48,214 bases of DNA from Oscillospiraceae bacterium (GTDB taxonomy: Bacteria; Bacillota; Clostridia; Oscillospirales; Ruminococcaceae). This document shows positions 1 to 6,825 of this stretch, piece by piece. The position numbers and the translations under genes are program-made. Where the stretch lies: the NCBI GenBank assembly GCA_900757485.1, contig CAAEOA010000050.1, positions 1 through 48,214 of the forward strand. Direction: 5' to 3'. Within the stretch, counting starts at the first letter, position 1. The number at the start of each line of letters is the position of its first letter. The notes beneath the pieces are model-generated. The model saw only the letters and a list, made by a program, of their open reading frames with translations. It did not search any database and was not told the DNA's origin.

Positions 1-167
1 ATATTAACACGGACACGCCGGTTATAATGATACCGACGTGTCTGTGCAGCTGCTAAGTCTTCAAGGTGTCCCGCAAATAAGCGGGACGTGAAGAACTGTC
101 TGTCCGTGATTTTGCTTCGCTTCTCGTTCAGACGCTGTTTAACTAATTTGTGATTCACCCTTGCCAT
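1..167 (-). CDS. Hypothetical basic protein, 3' end outside window
   Basis: An open frame runs from an ATG at 165-167 off the left edge, giving at least 55 residues that begin MARVNHKLVKQRLNEKRSK. The visible part is rich in Arg, Lys and His with no membrane segment, which would suit a nucleic-acid-binding protein, but I recognise no family. A GAGGAGG ribosome site lies about 13 bases before the ATG, a rather long spacing; an in-frame TAA just upstream rules out an earlier start. It follows the AAA+ ATPase gene after 30 bases and is probably in the same transcript. An inverted repeat (TCCCGC / GCGGGA, 69-86) lies inside the frame. Confidence 0.5.
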   Translation of the reverse strand, partial: MARVNHKLVKQRLNEKRSKITDRQFFTSRLFAGHLEDLAAAQTRRYHYNRRVRVN

Positions 168-197
168 AAAATAGGGTTAGCCTCCTCTCTGATAGAT

Positions 198-2072
198 TTA
201 TGCGGTAGCCTTACGCCTCTTCGGAGGAATAATAGGCTCTAAAACCGCGCTGATAAGTGCTTCTCGGTCGAGCTCATCGGAAGTCGCCTTACTGATGATG
301 GTGTACATAGCCGAATTGTAGGCGTCACCTGTGATCTCCGTGCTGACAATCCAGTCGATGAGGCTTCGCATACCGTAGGAACCGTCTGTAATACTGTTCT
401 TTCGGCAATACTCAGCCAGATCATTAACAACCTGGACCATCTGTGACACCTGGAATTCATCGGTAGCACCCGTAACTGACATTGCACGTTGTACCATCAC
501 CTCAGGGGACGGCATTTCCACGTCTCGTACCAGACTCATACGGTCAATAACCGACTGGTTCATACCACGGCATCCCTCATAGCTGACGTTGGTCGTAACG
601 ACTACAACAGCATCCGGATGACGCTCGATGATTTCGCCTGTCGGCAACGTGATAGAACCGGTCTGCTCAAGCAATGAGTTAAGACCAACCAAAACACCGG
701 GCTGGACGATGGTTGAAGGTTCCTGAATCTCGATAACGTAACCGTTCTTCAGGGCCTTGATAAAGTCCGTTTCCACATAGGTGTAGGTCTGTCCGCTGCT
801 CTTTGCATTCTCATCGCGCTTAGACAGCGCTCTGACCTTCTCAGTGACCTTATCGAGCACAATAGCCATACAGTCCTGGGAAGATGCATCCGGCTTCTCA
901 ACGCCCGTGAGAGCCTTATAAACGCCTGCGGGGTCATAGTCCATATCATCAAGATCCGGAAGATTCATCAATTTAGAAACATTGGCGTAATTTACACCGC
1001 CCATGCTCTTAAGGACAGCATTCTCTGCGTCCAACTGTGCATCTCCTGTGGAGCTCGAATCAGAGTCCGGGAAGATCATACCGACAAAATCGAAGATCTC
1101 CGTACCTGCCGAACAGGTATATTTCATATACGGCAAGTTCAGTCCTGCAGCAATCGCCTTGGCGCCCATCGTTTTACCGGTACCTGCAGGTCCGCGCAAC
1201 AGAAAGTTACGCATCTGCATCGGTTTACCGGTAGTGAGCTGAGCGTGCTTACAGATATCCACGACCTCATCCGGAATGATGTACCAGGCCGGAAGTACAG
1301 GGATCAATGACTGCTCAACAGCGTTGAAGCTTCTTTTACCAAATTCATACTTGCCTATAAAGTCCTCGTGTTCCACCAAGGTTGTAGCCTTACCTACGGT
1401 AACGCGGGCGGTCTTTGCCATAATGACAAACTCACCGGCAACGACAGACTTTGGTTCAAAACGTCCTGAGTCAATATGTGCCGGAGACACACGCATGAGG
1501 TTTCCTGATTTATCCACATTCACTTTGACGTGGGCAGAACAGGTTTCATCCTTGATGCGTCGGTACGCGTTATCACAAAGGATCGCCATTGTATCCCTCG
1601 CACCGTTAAAATCCGTAAAACCTTTGGTGTAGTGGTCACGGTAGGCATTGAAGTTCTCTTCAAACTCATCATCCGTCATCAGCACCGGGAACAGCGCCAT
1701 CATTACTGCAGCACCGTCTCTGCCTGAAGAGTTCAAAACGTAGTTTTCAAAGGATTCGGTACCTTTATCGTAGACACTGGCCATAATGCTGCCTTTATCA
1801 CTGTCATAGACAACCAAGTGATAAGCATCCGGGCTTACAGAGGACTTGTATTCTGCAACAGTTTTTTGGTCAATGACACCAACTGCGCCTTCTCCAGTAG
1901 CCTGCATACAGTTGATAACCGCATGAATGGCCTTGATCATAGTGGCGCAGAGAGTTGAGGTTGTTTTATCACCATATTTTGAGGATACGCCGACCTTTTT
2001 GTTGGACAGCGTATCAAATGGTGCCGGCAAATCTCTGCCGAAATTGAAAATGTTATTCATGTATGTAGCCAT
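198..2072 (-). CDS. AAA+ ATPase, MoxR/dynein-like class, 624 aa
   Basis: The Walker A motif GPAGTGKT sits at about residues 291-298, and a hydrophobic strand ending VVVVTTN at about residue 489 fits sensor 1 or the strand before it. The spacing and the text RNFLLRGPAGTGKT resemble MoxR-type AAA_5 ATPases, which remodel protein complexes. The N-terminal 270 residues show no motif I know. The expected Walker B (hhhhDE) is not clear: the candidate strand reads GYVIEIQEP, lacking the first acid. Start: ATG with GAAAGGA 11 bases upstream. It lies downstream of two hypothetical genes and the SSB gene. The family call is firm; the substrate is unknown. Confidence 0.8.
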   Translation of the reverse strand: MATYMNNIFNFGRDLPAPFDTLSNKKVGVSSKYGDKTTSTLCATMIKAIHAVINCMQATGEGAVGVIDQKTVAEYKSSVSPDAYHLVVYDSDKGSIMASVYDKGTESFENYVLNSSGRDGAAVMMALFPVLMTDDEFEENFNAYRDHYTKGFTDFNGARDTMAILCDNAYRRIKDETCSAHVKVNVDKSGNLMRVSPAHIDSGRFEPKSVVAGEFVIMAKTARVTVGKATTLVEHEDFIGKYEFGKRSFNAVEQSLIPVLPAWYIIPDEVVDICKHAQLTTGKPMQMRNFLLRGPAGTGKTMGAKAIAAGLNLPYMKYTCSAGTEIFDFVGMIFPDSDSSSTGDAQLDAENAVLKSMGGVNYANVSKLMNLPDLDDMDYDPAGVYKALTGVEKPDASSQDCMAIVLDKVTEKVRALSKRDENAKSSGQTYTYVETDFIKALKNGYVIEIQEPSTIVQPGVLVGLNSLLEQTGSITLPTGEIIERHPDAVVVVTTNVSYEGCRGMNQSVIDRMSLVRDVEMPSPEVMVQRAMSVTGATDEFQVSQMVQVVNDLAEYCRKNSITDGSYGMRSLIDWIVSTEITGDAYNSAMYTIISKATSDELDREALISAVLEPIIPPKRRKATA

Positions 2073-2097
2073 GACTTAGTAATTCCTTTCTGCAGTT

Positions 2098-2826
2098 TCA
2101 CTGCGTGAGATTGATTTTGATACCCTGAGGTATGCACTTGACATCATCGAGCCCATTCTTTTCAAGCTCTTTGCAAATGGCAGGCCAGCTCTCCTTGACG
2201 GGAAGCTCATCCGCTGTCAGAATGATTTCGGTCATTCCTTCACCGATTGCCTCGTTGCAGCGCTTGTTAAGCTCCATAATGTGTGCGTCAGCCCATTCAA
2301 AGGCGACCAGGTCGAAGTTTTCTTCCTGAGGTTCATTAGTGTCTGTGTCCTCGTCATCAGACTCAATTGGTTTTGCTGGGGCACAGTTGTATTCGATCGT
2401 CACAACCTGTAAATTTTGAATTACTACGTGTGCGCGGCGATAACCACCTGCACGGTTGAGCAAAATGAACACATCTTCGCCCAGTTCGATGAGCTGTCGG
2501 GCATTCGGTGCTTCCCAGACCCATCTGGCTTCAGGATAAGATGTTGTGACAAGCTCTGTGATCCGTCTGAGTATGACAGAGTAAGCTATATCTCTCACAT
2601 CTTTTTCCGTGGGCTCCTTAGGTTCCGGTAATGCCGGCAATGGTAACGGTTCTACTACCTCAACTCGCTTAGGAGAGAGAAACAGCAACCGTAACGCCGT
2701 AATGAAAATGCCGATGATGAGGAGGAAAATGATTGGCCAGAGCCGACATAGAAACATCAGCACGGTCAGCATCACAAGGATCACTAAGACTTCATAGGCG
2801 ATATGCCGTTTCCAATCCTTCTTCAT
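2098..2826 (-). CDS. Hypothetical protein with N-terminal membrane hairpin
   Basis: 242 residues. Residues about 10-50 form two hydrophobic stretches (VLVILVMLTVLMFL and PIIFLLIIGIFITALRLLFL), so the protein is membrane-anchored by its N-terminus. The rest is soluble, with a Pro/Glu-rich linker (about 55-75) and an acidic run near 165-175 (SDDEDTDTNEPQEE). The ATG overlaps the TGA of the upstream gene by 4 bases, so translation is probably coupled. No family recognised. The order SSB - hypothetical - this - AAA+ ATPase suggests a function of the mobile element, possibly at the membrane. Confidence 0.7.
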   Translation of the reverse strand: MKKDWKRHIAYEVLVILVMLTVLMFLCRLWPIIFLLIIGIFITALRLLFLSPKRVEVVEPLPLPALPEPKEPTEKDVRDIAYSVILRRITELVTTSYPEARWVWEAPNARQLIELGEDVFILLNRAGGYRRAHVVIQNLQVVTIEYNCAPAKPIESDDEDTDTNEPQEENFDLVAFEWADAHIMELNKRCNEAIGEGMTEIILTADELPVKESWPAICKELEKNGLDDVKCIPQGIKINLTQ

Positions 2827-3209
2827 ACTTTCTGATTTCCTTTCCGTAATCGAGATGGCGGAATATATATGTGCAGCTGTGATGCGCCACTTTCATCCGC
2901 CTGGTTATTCAAGAGAATTGCCGCAGGAAGTGCCGGGCAGTACAACTCGCCACGCGTATTATCGTGACTTACAAGTACCTGCCCGAGCACGGTCTTACCT
3001 CGGAATCCGCTTGACAGTTGCAAGACTTCACGGAACTTGTCAGCGTCATTGTGAACAACGATGCTGCACTGCTTGCGAGGAGAGACGCATAAAAGAATGC
3101 TTCTCATCTCCTCAGCGGTGAGGGTCCGGTCGGTCTTATCGTTCAGTATTGCTCTGAACTTTGAGTTTTTCTCTGCCTCAGTTAAGAGACAAAACGCTGC
3201 ATTCCGCAT
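2823..3209 (-). CDS. Hypothetical protein, 128 aa
   Basis: A soluble-looking protein beginning MRNAAFCLLTEAEKNSKFR, with no membrane segment or metal motif. A strong ribosome site (AAAGGAGG, 7 bases before the ATG) supports the start. It lies 95 bases after the SSB gene, with an intrinsic terminator hairpin between them (3236-3273), so its expression may depend on readthrough. Its stop overlaps the start of the next gene by 4 bases. No family recognised; the position next to ssb suggests a DNA-metabolism role only by context. Confidence 0.65.
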   Translation of the reverse strand: MRNAAFCLLTEAEKNSKFRAILNDKTDRTLTAEEMRSILLCVSPRKQCSIVVHNDADKFREVLQLSSGFRGKTVLGQVLVSHDNTRGELYCPALPAAILLNNQADESGASQLHIYIPPSRLRKGNQKV

Positions 3210-3230
3210 AAGACACCTCCTTTAGAACGC

Positions 3231-3273
3231 AAAAAGGCGCACATGGTTCTAATTACAGAAACTCATGTGCGCC
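3231..3273 (-). terminator. Intrinsic terminator between ssb and the next gene
   Basis: On the minus strand, a 10-bp perfect stem (CATGTGCGCC pairing with GGCGCACATG, arms 3236-3245 and 3264-3273) is followed at once by TTTTT (3231-3235). It sits inside an operon-like run of genes and so may only partly stop transcription, lowering expression of the genes after ssb. Confidence 0.75.
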
Positions 3274-3304
3274 CTTAATACGCTCTATTCATTTGTTCGC
3301 TCCT

Positions 3305-3799
3305 TTAATTCTGATCATCAAAGAACGAATTGCCGCCAAAAGGTTCATAGCCGGTGAAACCACCAGTGCCATCGCCTGTATTGGCTGCAGGAGTTTGAGC
3401 AGGTGCCTGATTGCTTGTGCCGTTCGTCGCATTGCCGTTATTATTGTTGGATTTGCCACCACCGGAAGCGTACTCAATCTCATCGAGAATGAGAACAGGA
3501 CAACTCTTCTTTTCCTTGGTTGTCTGATCTTCCCAGGTGTCTTCGTCCAGCCGAGCCTCGATGTTGATAAACGAGCCTTCCTTCAGCTGCATCTTTTCGA
3601 TGCGATCGACGATCGGGCCAAAGCCCTTTACGGAATAATTGAGCCATCTTGTGTTGTTCTCAGCCTTCGGATCATAGACCTTCTTGCCGATGCGGAATCT
3701 TACCGATGCGGCAGAGTCATTACCTCTGGTGATACTGATGGCGGGTTTGTTGTCATATCCTCTGGAAATGACGACTTGGGTTGCGAATACCTTTAACAT
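3305..3799 (-). CDS. ssb: Single-stranded DNA-binding protein (SSB)
   Basis: 164 residues. The first ~110 fit an OB fold of the SSB family: MLKVFATQVVISRGYD, then WLNYSVKGFGPIVDRIEKMQLKEGSFINIEARLDEDTWED. This is followed by a Gly/Asn/Gln-rich flexible tail (about 112-150). The usual bacterial C-terminal tip DDDIPF is absent; the protein ends NSFFDDQN. The start is an ATG with AGGAG six bases upstream. It is the first gene after leader A and its sigma-A promoter, so ssb expression is probably set by that attenuator-like leader. The divergence from host SSB and the neighbours suggest a mobile-element copy protecting single strands during transfer or replication. Confidence 0.82.
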   Translation of the reverse strand: MLKVFATQVVISRGYDNKPAISITRGNDSAASVRFRIGKKVYDPKAENNTRWLNYSVKGFGPIVDRIEKMQLKEGSFINIEARLDEDTWEDQTTKEKKSCPVLILDEIEYASGGGKSNNNNGNATNGTSNQAPAQTPAANTGDGTGGFTGYEPFGGNSFFDDQN

Positions 3800-3880
3800 A
3801 GGTTACTCCTTTCTGCAGGGATTGCCTGCAACAAAAATTTTATATTTCAACCCGCATTTTGCGGGACGAAACCGAGAAAT

Positions 3881-4006
3881 AAAAAAAGTGCCAATCAGCA
3901 CTAATGTGCTAACTGACACTGTGAAAACTCTGATAACTGTGTTTGGTACTTGACCAAACTCTGATACTAACACAATTATTATAGCAGATTATTTCCCAAT
4001 AGTCAA
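3881..4006 (-). promoter_or_regulatory. Leader A: sigma-A promoter plus attenuator-like 5' leader of ssb
   Basis: Promoter TTGACT (4001-4006), 17-base spacer, TATAAT (3978-3983). The predicted transcript starts near GTTAGTATCAGA (box 1, RNA strand of 3960-3970), then has a small hairpin (TTTGGT/ACCAAA) and a second TATCAGAG inside a 24-base block (3917-3940). It then forms a 14-bp stem (3888-3919, with G-U pairs) followed by TTTTTTT (3881-3887). About 80 bases with a GC hairpin (CCCGC/GCGGG) follow before ssb. The same layout, with the 24-base block identical, recurs at 22991-23108. Confidence 0.75.
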
Positions 4007-4026
4007 TCTTTTCGCAAAAATTGGCG

Positions 4027-4194
4027 TTACTCAGGTTTTACAATGGTCTTTTCAATCTCAGTCCTTGCAAAATCCAGAGCAACCATCGCCTTTATCTCAT
4101 CAAAGCGAAAAGTGCCATCTTCGGTTTCGTTATTTCTGATCAGCGCTTCAATCTCATTAAGCAGTTCATAGATTTTTTCTTTGTTAGAACCCAC
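4027..4194 (-). CDS. Small hypothetical protein, 55 aa
   Basis: The frame opens with GTG at 4192-4194, directly after the double stop TAATAA of the upstream membrane-protein gene, and ends at TAA 4027. The sequence (starts VGSNKEKIYELLNEIEALI, then RFDEIKAMVALDFARTEIEK) looks like two charged helices and has no membrane segment. No strong ribosome site; the tight spacing suggests coupled translation. The composition is protein-like with no rare-codon run. Unknown function; it could be a chance frame. Confidence 0.5.
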   Translation of the reverse strand: MGSNKEKIYELLNEIEALIRNNETEDGTFRFDEIKAMVALDFARTEIEKTIVKPE

Positions 4195-4197
4195 TTA

Positions 4198-4644
4198 TTA
4201 CACCCCATTTCTTACTTCCATTGCATAATAGTTAAACACTACGTATCCGTCATCCTGCGGGTATACCGGTGCCTTTACGGAAAGGTATACGATAACAGTA
4301 TCTCCGATTTTGAGTTTCTTAATCTTATGCCTCACGGAGATCTTCAGCGAGTTTTCCTCTAACTTCAGGGTGATGCTTTTGACGCGCTTTCTGATACCGG
4401 TAACTTCAATGTTCTCGCAAACACCTGCAACACTCACATAGTTGCCGTTGATACTATTATATAGCAGGAAAATGCCGTTTACAATGAGCAAGACCATAAA
4501 AAAGAGACTCGGCAACCACAAATACACATTGCGGTAAAAGAGCATAATCACTATGAAGAGGAGAAAGAAGCCCACACCACCGGCAAACCTTGAAATAATT
4601 TGCCATTGCAACACTTCAGGCAAGTTTTTGAACTTTTTTTTCAT
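4198..4644 (-). CDS. Hypothetical membrane protein with C-terminal beta domain
   Basis: About 148 residues from the ATG at 4644, chosen because GAGGTGA lies 6 bases upstream; a GTG three codons earlier overlaps that site. Two membrane segments (FAGGVGFFLLFIVIMLF and LPSLFFMVLLIVNGIFLLY) lie in the first 65 residues. A beta-rich soluble part (about 75-148) carries GDTVIVYLSVKAPVY. The next upstream gene ends 10 bases away. No known family. Likely a small envelope-facing partner of the flanking element genes. Confidence 0.65.
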   Translation of the reverse strand: MKKKFKNLPEVLQWQIISRFAGGVGFFLLFIVIMLFYRNVYLWLPSLFFMVLLIVNGIFLLYNSINGNYVSVAGVCENIEVTGIRKRVKSITLKLEENSLKISVRHKIKKLKIGDTVIVYLSVKAPVYPQDDGYVVFNYYAMEVRNGV

Positions 4645-4654
4645 CAGTCTCACC

Positions 4655-5218
4655 TCACAATATTACGATTTTCTTATTATTCAGCAGTACCATAATGGCT
4701 GCTGTAACTTTGTCTCTGCAGGTAGCGTGTTCCATCTGACATTCCAGGATGTTATCAAAGATATTTTCCTGAGTATAGATGGTTTCTACAAGTTTTTGAC
4801 GGTTGTCGGTATAGAGCAGATCCTTTTCGGGCTTAATCTGGCGCTCGTGCAGGTAGACAAGCTCTGCCATACTCAGTCTAATACCGGCATTGGTCAGCCA
4901 ATTAAGGATAGAAGACTCGAAACATCCTACCGTTAGACTGACATGAGAGTTTGCCGCAGCACAGAGCACACATCTGGTAAGAATTCTGTAACGGGAGACA
5001 AGGGTGTCTTCCTGCTCGTATTCCACCAGACCCATTCTGTACAAATGCTCGATGGCACGGTCCTGAGATGTATTTCGGGTTTCACAGAACCCAAAACGAC
5101 CATCCAGCCAGAGCTGCGCTTCGATCTTCGTGAGCTGGAACACCTGTCCGCCGCGACCGACATATATGTTACGTTCGGTGGATCTCTCCTGAACAATACC
5201 TTTGGAAATGTAAATCAT
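4655..5218 (-). CDS. Hypothetical protein, 187 aa, possible winged-helix fold
   Basis: Starts MIYISKGIVQERSTERNIYV; ATG with GAGGTG 7 bases upstream. The segment QVFQLTKIEAQLWLDGRFGF...AIEHLYRMGLVEYEQEDTL has the helix-turn-helix-wing rhythm seen in small winged-helix proteins, but the match is weak. CVLCAAA at about residue 83 has two cysteines and no matching second pair. No membrane segment. It sits between the zinc-ribbon gene and the membrane gene in one direction with short gaps, so it is probably co-transcribed. Function unknown. Confidence 0.6.
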   Translation of the reverse strand: MIYISKGIVQERSTERNIYVGRGGQVFQLTKIEAQLWLDGRFGFCETRNTSQDRAIEHLYRMGLVEYEQEDTLVSRYRILTRCVLCAAANSHVSLTVGCFESSILNWLTNAGIRLSMAELVYLHERQIKPEKDLLYTDNRQKLVETIYTQENIFDNILECQMEHATCRDKVTAAIMVLLNNKKIVIL

Positions 5219-5276
5219 TATTCATCACCTCGTGTTCTTTTACTTACATTACACGATGGGAGACAGTAATTTACAA

Positions 5277-5636
5277 CTAAAGAACATACATCAGAGCAAC
5301 ACAGGCTGCTATTACAACAAAAAGCACACCGATAATGATGGCAATCTTCTTGATGAGCTCTTTATCGACGCCTTCACGCTCACGGCCTTCATCAATCGGG
5401 CGGATGTCATCATAATAACCGTCATATCCATCATCAACGGCAGTTTCGATCTCGCTGCTGTTCTCCGTCTTCTTGGTAGGTTTCTTTTTCTTCTTTTTAG
5501 AAGCTTTCTTGATTTCTGGCTTTTTCTTAAGATTTTCTTTCTGCGTCTTACCTGTAGGAAGCTGTTTTCCGCATTCAGCGCAAAAAGAAACGGCATCCTC
5601 AATCAGATCGGCGCCGCAATAGGGACAGTATTTCAT
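5277..5636 (-). CDS. Zinc-ribbon protein with C-terminal membrane anchor
   Basis: About 119 residues from the ATG at 5636 (AGGAG 8 bases before it). An N-terminal zinc ribbon YCPYCGADL...FCAECGKQL gives two CxxC knuckles. A long Lys-rich linker with a run of consecutive lysines (about 35-60) and an acidic/Tyr stretch (DDGYDGYYDD) follow, then one hydrophobic segment at the very C-terminus (IAIIIGVLFVVIAACVALMYVL). This is a common Bacillota architecture (zinc_ribbon_2 plus TM) of unknown role. Expression comes from the promoter at 5705-5733, directly upstream of a hairpin. Confidence 0.75.
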   Translation of the reverse strand: MKYCPYCGADLIEDAVSFCAECGKQLPTGKTQKENLKKKPEIKKASKKKKKKPTKKTENSSEIETAVDDGYDGYYDDIRPIDEGREREGVDKELIKKIAIIIGVLFVVIAACVALMYVL

Positions 5637-5658
5637 TTTACACACTCCTTTTCGGGCA

Positions 5659-5694
5659 TAATAAAAAAGTGGATCCGGTTAAGGACCCACTTTT
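5659..5694 (-). terminator. Hairpin terminator just upstream of zinc-ribbon gene
   Basis: On the minus strand, AAAAGTGGGTCC pairs with GGATCCACTTTT (12 bp with one G-U; arms 5683-5694 and 5665-5676), followed by more T. The predicted start of transcription (about 5698) is only a few bases before the stem, so it is either a cap-like 5' hairpin of the mRNA or a very early attenuator. It would also stop transcripts from the small ORF upstream. Confidence 0.65.
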
Positions 5695-5704
5695 GGACGA
5701 TATT

Positions 5705-5771
5705 AGTATACCACATTCTCTTTTACTTGTCATCGGCATTTTATAGGCGTTTTATAGGCGTTTTGTAGGCA
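5705..5771 (-). promoter_or_regulatory. Promoter with four 11-bp phased upstream repeats
   Basis: ATGACA (5728-5733), 17-base spacer, TATACT (5705-5710). Directly upstream on the minus strand are four 11-base units: TGCCTACAAAA, CGCCTATAAAA, CGCCTATAAAA and a divergent last one (TGCCGATGACA) that contains the -35. Phasing by 11 bp puts the units on one face of the helix, as for activators of the OmpR/PhoB type or other direct-repeat binders. The protein that binds is unknown. The repeats also overlap the stop codon of the small ORF 5752-5853. Confidence 0.6.
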
Positions 5772-5853
5772 CATCACAAATCGCATAATATGGCGCAAAC
5801 TTCCTTTCGTGTGGACAAATGTTGTCATAGTCCAAATATTCTGGGGTTGTCAT
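5752..5853 (-). CDS. Small ORF, 33 aa
   Basis: An ATG at 5851-5853 with a textbook ribosome site (AAAAAGGAGG, 8 bases before) starts a 33-codon frame beginning MTTPEYLDYDNICPHERKFA and ending PTKRL. It has two cysteines (ICPH and AICD) and no membrane segment. Its last codons fall in the 11-bp repeats of the next promoter. It lies alone after the terminator of the TetR gene. It could be a real small protein of the element or a leader peptide; no family is recognised. Confidence 0.5.
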   Translation of the reverse strand: MTTPEYLDYDNICPHERKFAPYYAICDVPTKRL

Positions 5854-5918
5854 TGGTTATACCTCCTTTTTACAGCACAAATACATACCAACACTTTCCA
5901 CAAGTCCAGAGAAATATT

Positions 5919-5947
5919 AAAGACGGCGAAATAAATCCGCCGTCTTT
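5919..5947 (-). terminator. Terminator of the TetR/two-component operon
   Basis: AAAGACGGCG pairs with CGCCGTCTTT (arms 5919-5928 and 5938-5947, 10 bp) four bases after the TAA of the TetR gene. The AT-rich flanks make it likely to work on the minus strand. Confidence 0.75.
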
Positions 5948-5951
5948 CAAC

Positions 5952-6407
5952 TTAATTACTATAGATTTTATCGTATTCCCGTTTTACTATCGTTCCCATT
6001 TGTTCAGCCGGCTCAATACAGCCGTCCTCGAACCACATTTTTGCAACGGAATATATGCCGTTTCTGAAAAAGATAGTCTTATAGTCTGTAGACACTTGAC
6101 TGACACCGAGTTTGAAATAAATCCTGAAAAGGTCAGGATGCTCTTTTATGTAGTCAAATATCGAAGAAAAATCATTTTCAGTATGTGGTTGCTCGGACAC
6201 CTGCTTTTCAACTTGGGCCGCATAAGCATTTGCCAATGCCGCCACATCTTCATAGTGAGCATAGAAGGTACTACGTTCTATACTAGCAAGTTCACATATA
6301 TCCGTAACGGTAATTTCACGCAGTTCCTTATCCTGAAGCAAGGAAATAAAAGCTGCATTTATGCTTTCCTCTATATCCCGGTATCGCTTATTGTTAGGGG
6401 TATTCAT
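5952..6407 (-). CDS. TetR/AcrR-type transcriptional regulator
   Basis: 151 residues. The N-terminal helix-turn-helix is clear: RDIEESINAAFISLLQDK followed by ITVTDICELASIERSTFYAH, the standard TetR recognition helix ending FYxHY. The ligand-binding half is short (about 90 residues; the family usually has 130-150) and ends FEDGCIEPAEQMGTIVKREY, so it resembles the small DhaS-like TetR proteins. ATG with GAGG 8 bases before it. It is the last gene of the operon response regulator - kinase - 8-TM protein - small membrane protein - TetR. It may sense a membrane-active compound and repress part of the module. Confidence 0.82.
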   Translation of the reverse strand: MNTPNNKRYRDIEESINAAFISLLQDKELREITVTDICELASIERSTFYAHYEDVAALANAYAAQVEKQVSEQPHTENDFSSIFDYIKEHPDLFRIYFKLGVSQVSTDYKTIFFRNGIYSVAKMWFEDGCIEPAEQMGTIVKREYDKIYSN

Positions 6408-6417
6408 ACAGCCATCC

Positions 6418-6825
6418 TCATTTCATTAGTTCGTCTGTCAGACGAAGAATCTCCGGTGCTATCTTTTCACGCTCTTTCTTTATAATGCGATTGTAAAGAG
6501 GATAAGCAAGGCTGACAAGAACAATACCGACAACACCGATTATAATTCCAAACAGCATAGACATTCCTCTGTATGAACCGAGGATTTCGCCTAAATCGGT
6601 CATTGCAAGACTCATTCCAAACCCTAAAATCAAAGCGCCGATTACACCGAACACAAGAGAAGCTGCCTGAGCTTTTTGCGTAACGCCTGCATCCAAGCGA
6701 CGAAGCTGTGCCATTTTGTCCTCTTTTTCTTCGGGTGCGGAATATTTCTTTCGGATTGCTTTGATTTCTTCCTGCTGTTTTGCAGAATAAGTATAGTTAA
6801 AGGTTTCTTTCTCTTTATTCTCCAT
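6418..6825 (-). CDS. Small two-TM membrane protein, paralogue 1
   Basis: 135 residues from ATG 6825 (GGAGG 9 bases upstream; an earlier ATG abuts that site). A soluble N-terminus FNYTYSAKQQEEIKAIRKKY and a charged linker ending QLRRLDAGV lead into two membrane segments (AASLVFGVIGALILGFGMSLAM and MLFGIIIGVVGIVLVSLAYPLY), then a basic/amphipathic tail (APEILRLTDEL). The same plan is found at 15271-15636 and 15726-16115. I recall some homologues being labelled dihydropteridine reductase, but no Rossmann motif is present and I do not adopt that name. Its start overlaps the end of the 8-TM gene. Confidence 0.7.
   Translation of the reverse strand: MENKEKETFNYTYSAKQQEEIKAIRKKYSAPEEKEDKMAQLRRLDAGVTQKAQAASLVFGVIGALILGFGMSLAMTDLGEILGSYRGMSMLFGIIIGVVGIVLVSLAYPLYNRIIKKEREKIAPEILRLTDELMK

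Noticed and set aside
69..86. TCCCGC/GCGGGA hairpin as terminator
   Set aside because: It lies inside an open coding frame and has no T-run.
181..200. Third TATCAGAG box upstream of 1-167
   Set aside because: Part of a GAGAGGAGG ribosome site with no promoter, second box or terminator as in leaders A and B.
5232..5768. 178-residue plus-strand open frame
   Set aside because: It lies opposite the zinc-ribbon gene and promoter region; Phe/Leu-rich from antisense of Lys codons, no ribosome site.
5739..5771. 11-base direct repeats as a CRISPR or replication origin
   Set aside because: Units are contiguous without spacers and lie exactly upstream of a promoter; too few for an iteron origin.
5790..6485. 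231-residue plus-strand open frame
   Set aside because: Antisense of the TetR gene and neighbours, which carry clear motifs; no domain in this frame.
6418..6825. Dihydropteridine reductase label for the small 2-TM proteins
   Set aside because: No nucleotide-binding motif and only about 135 residues with two membrane segments.
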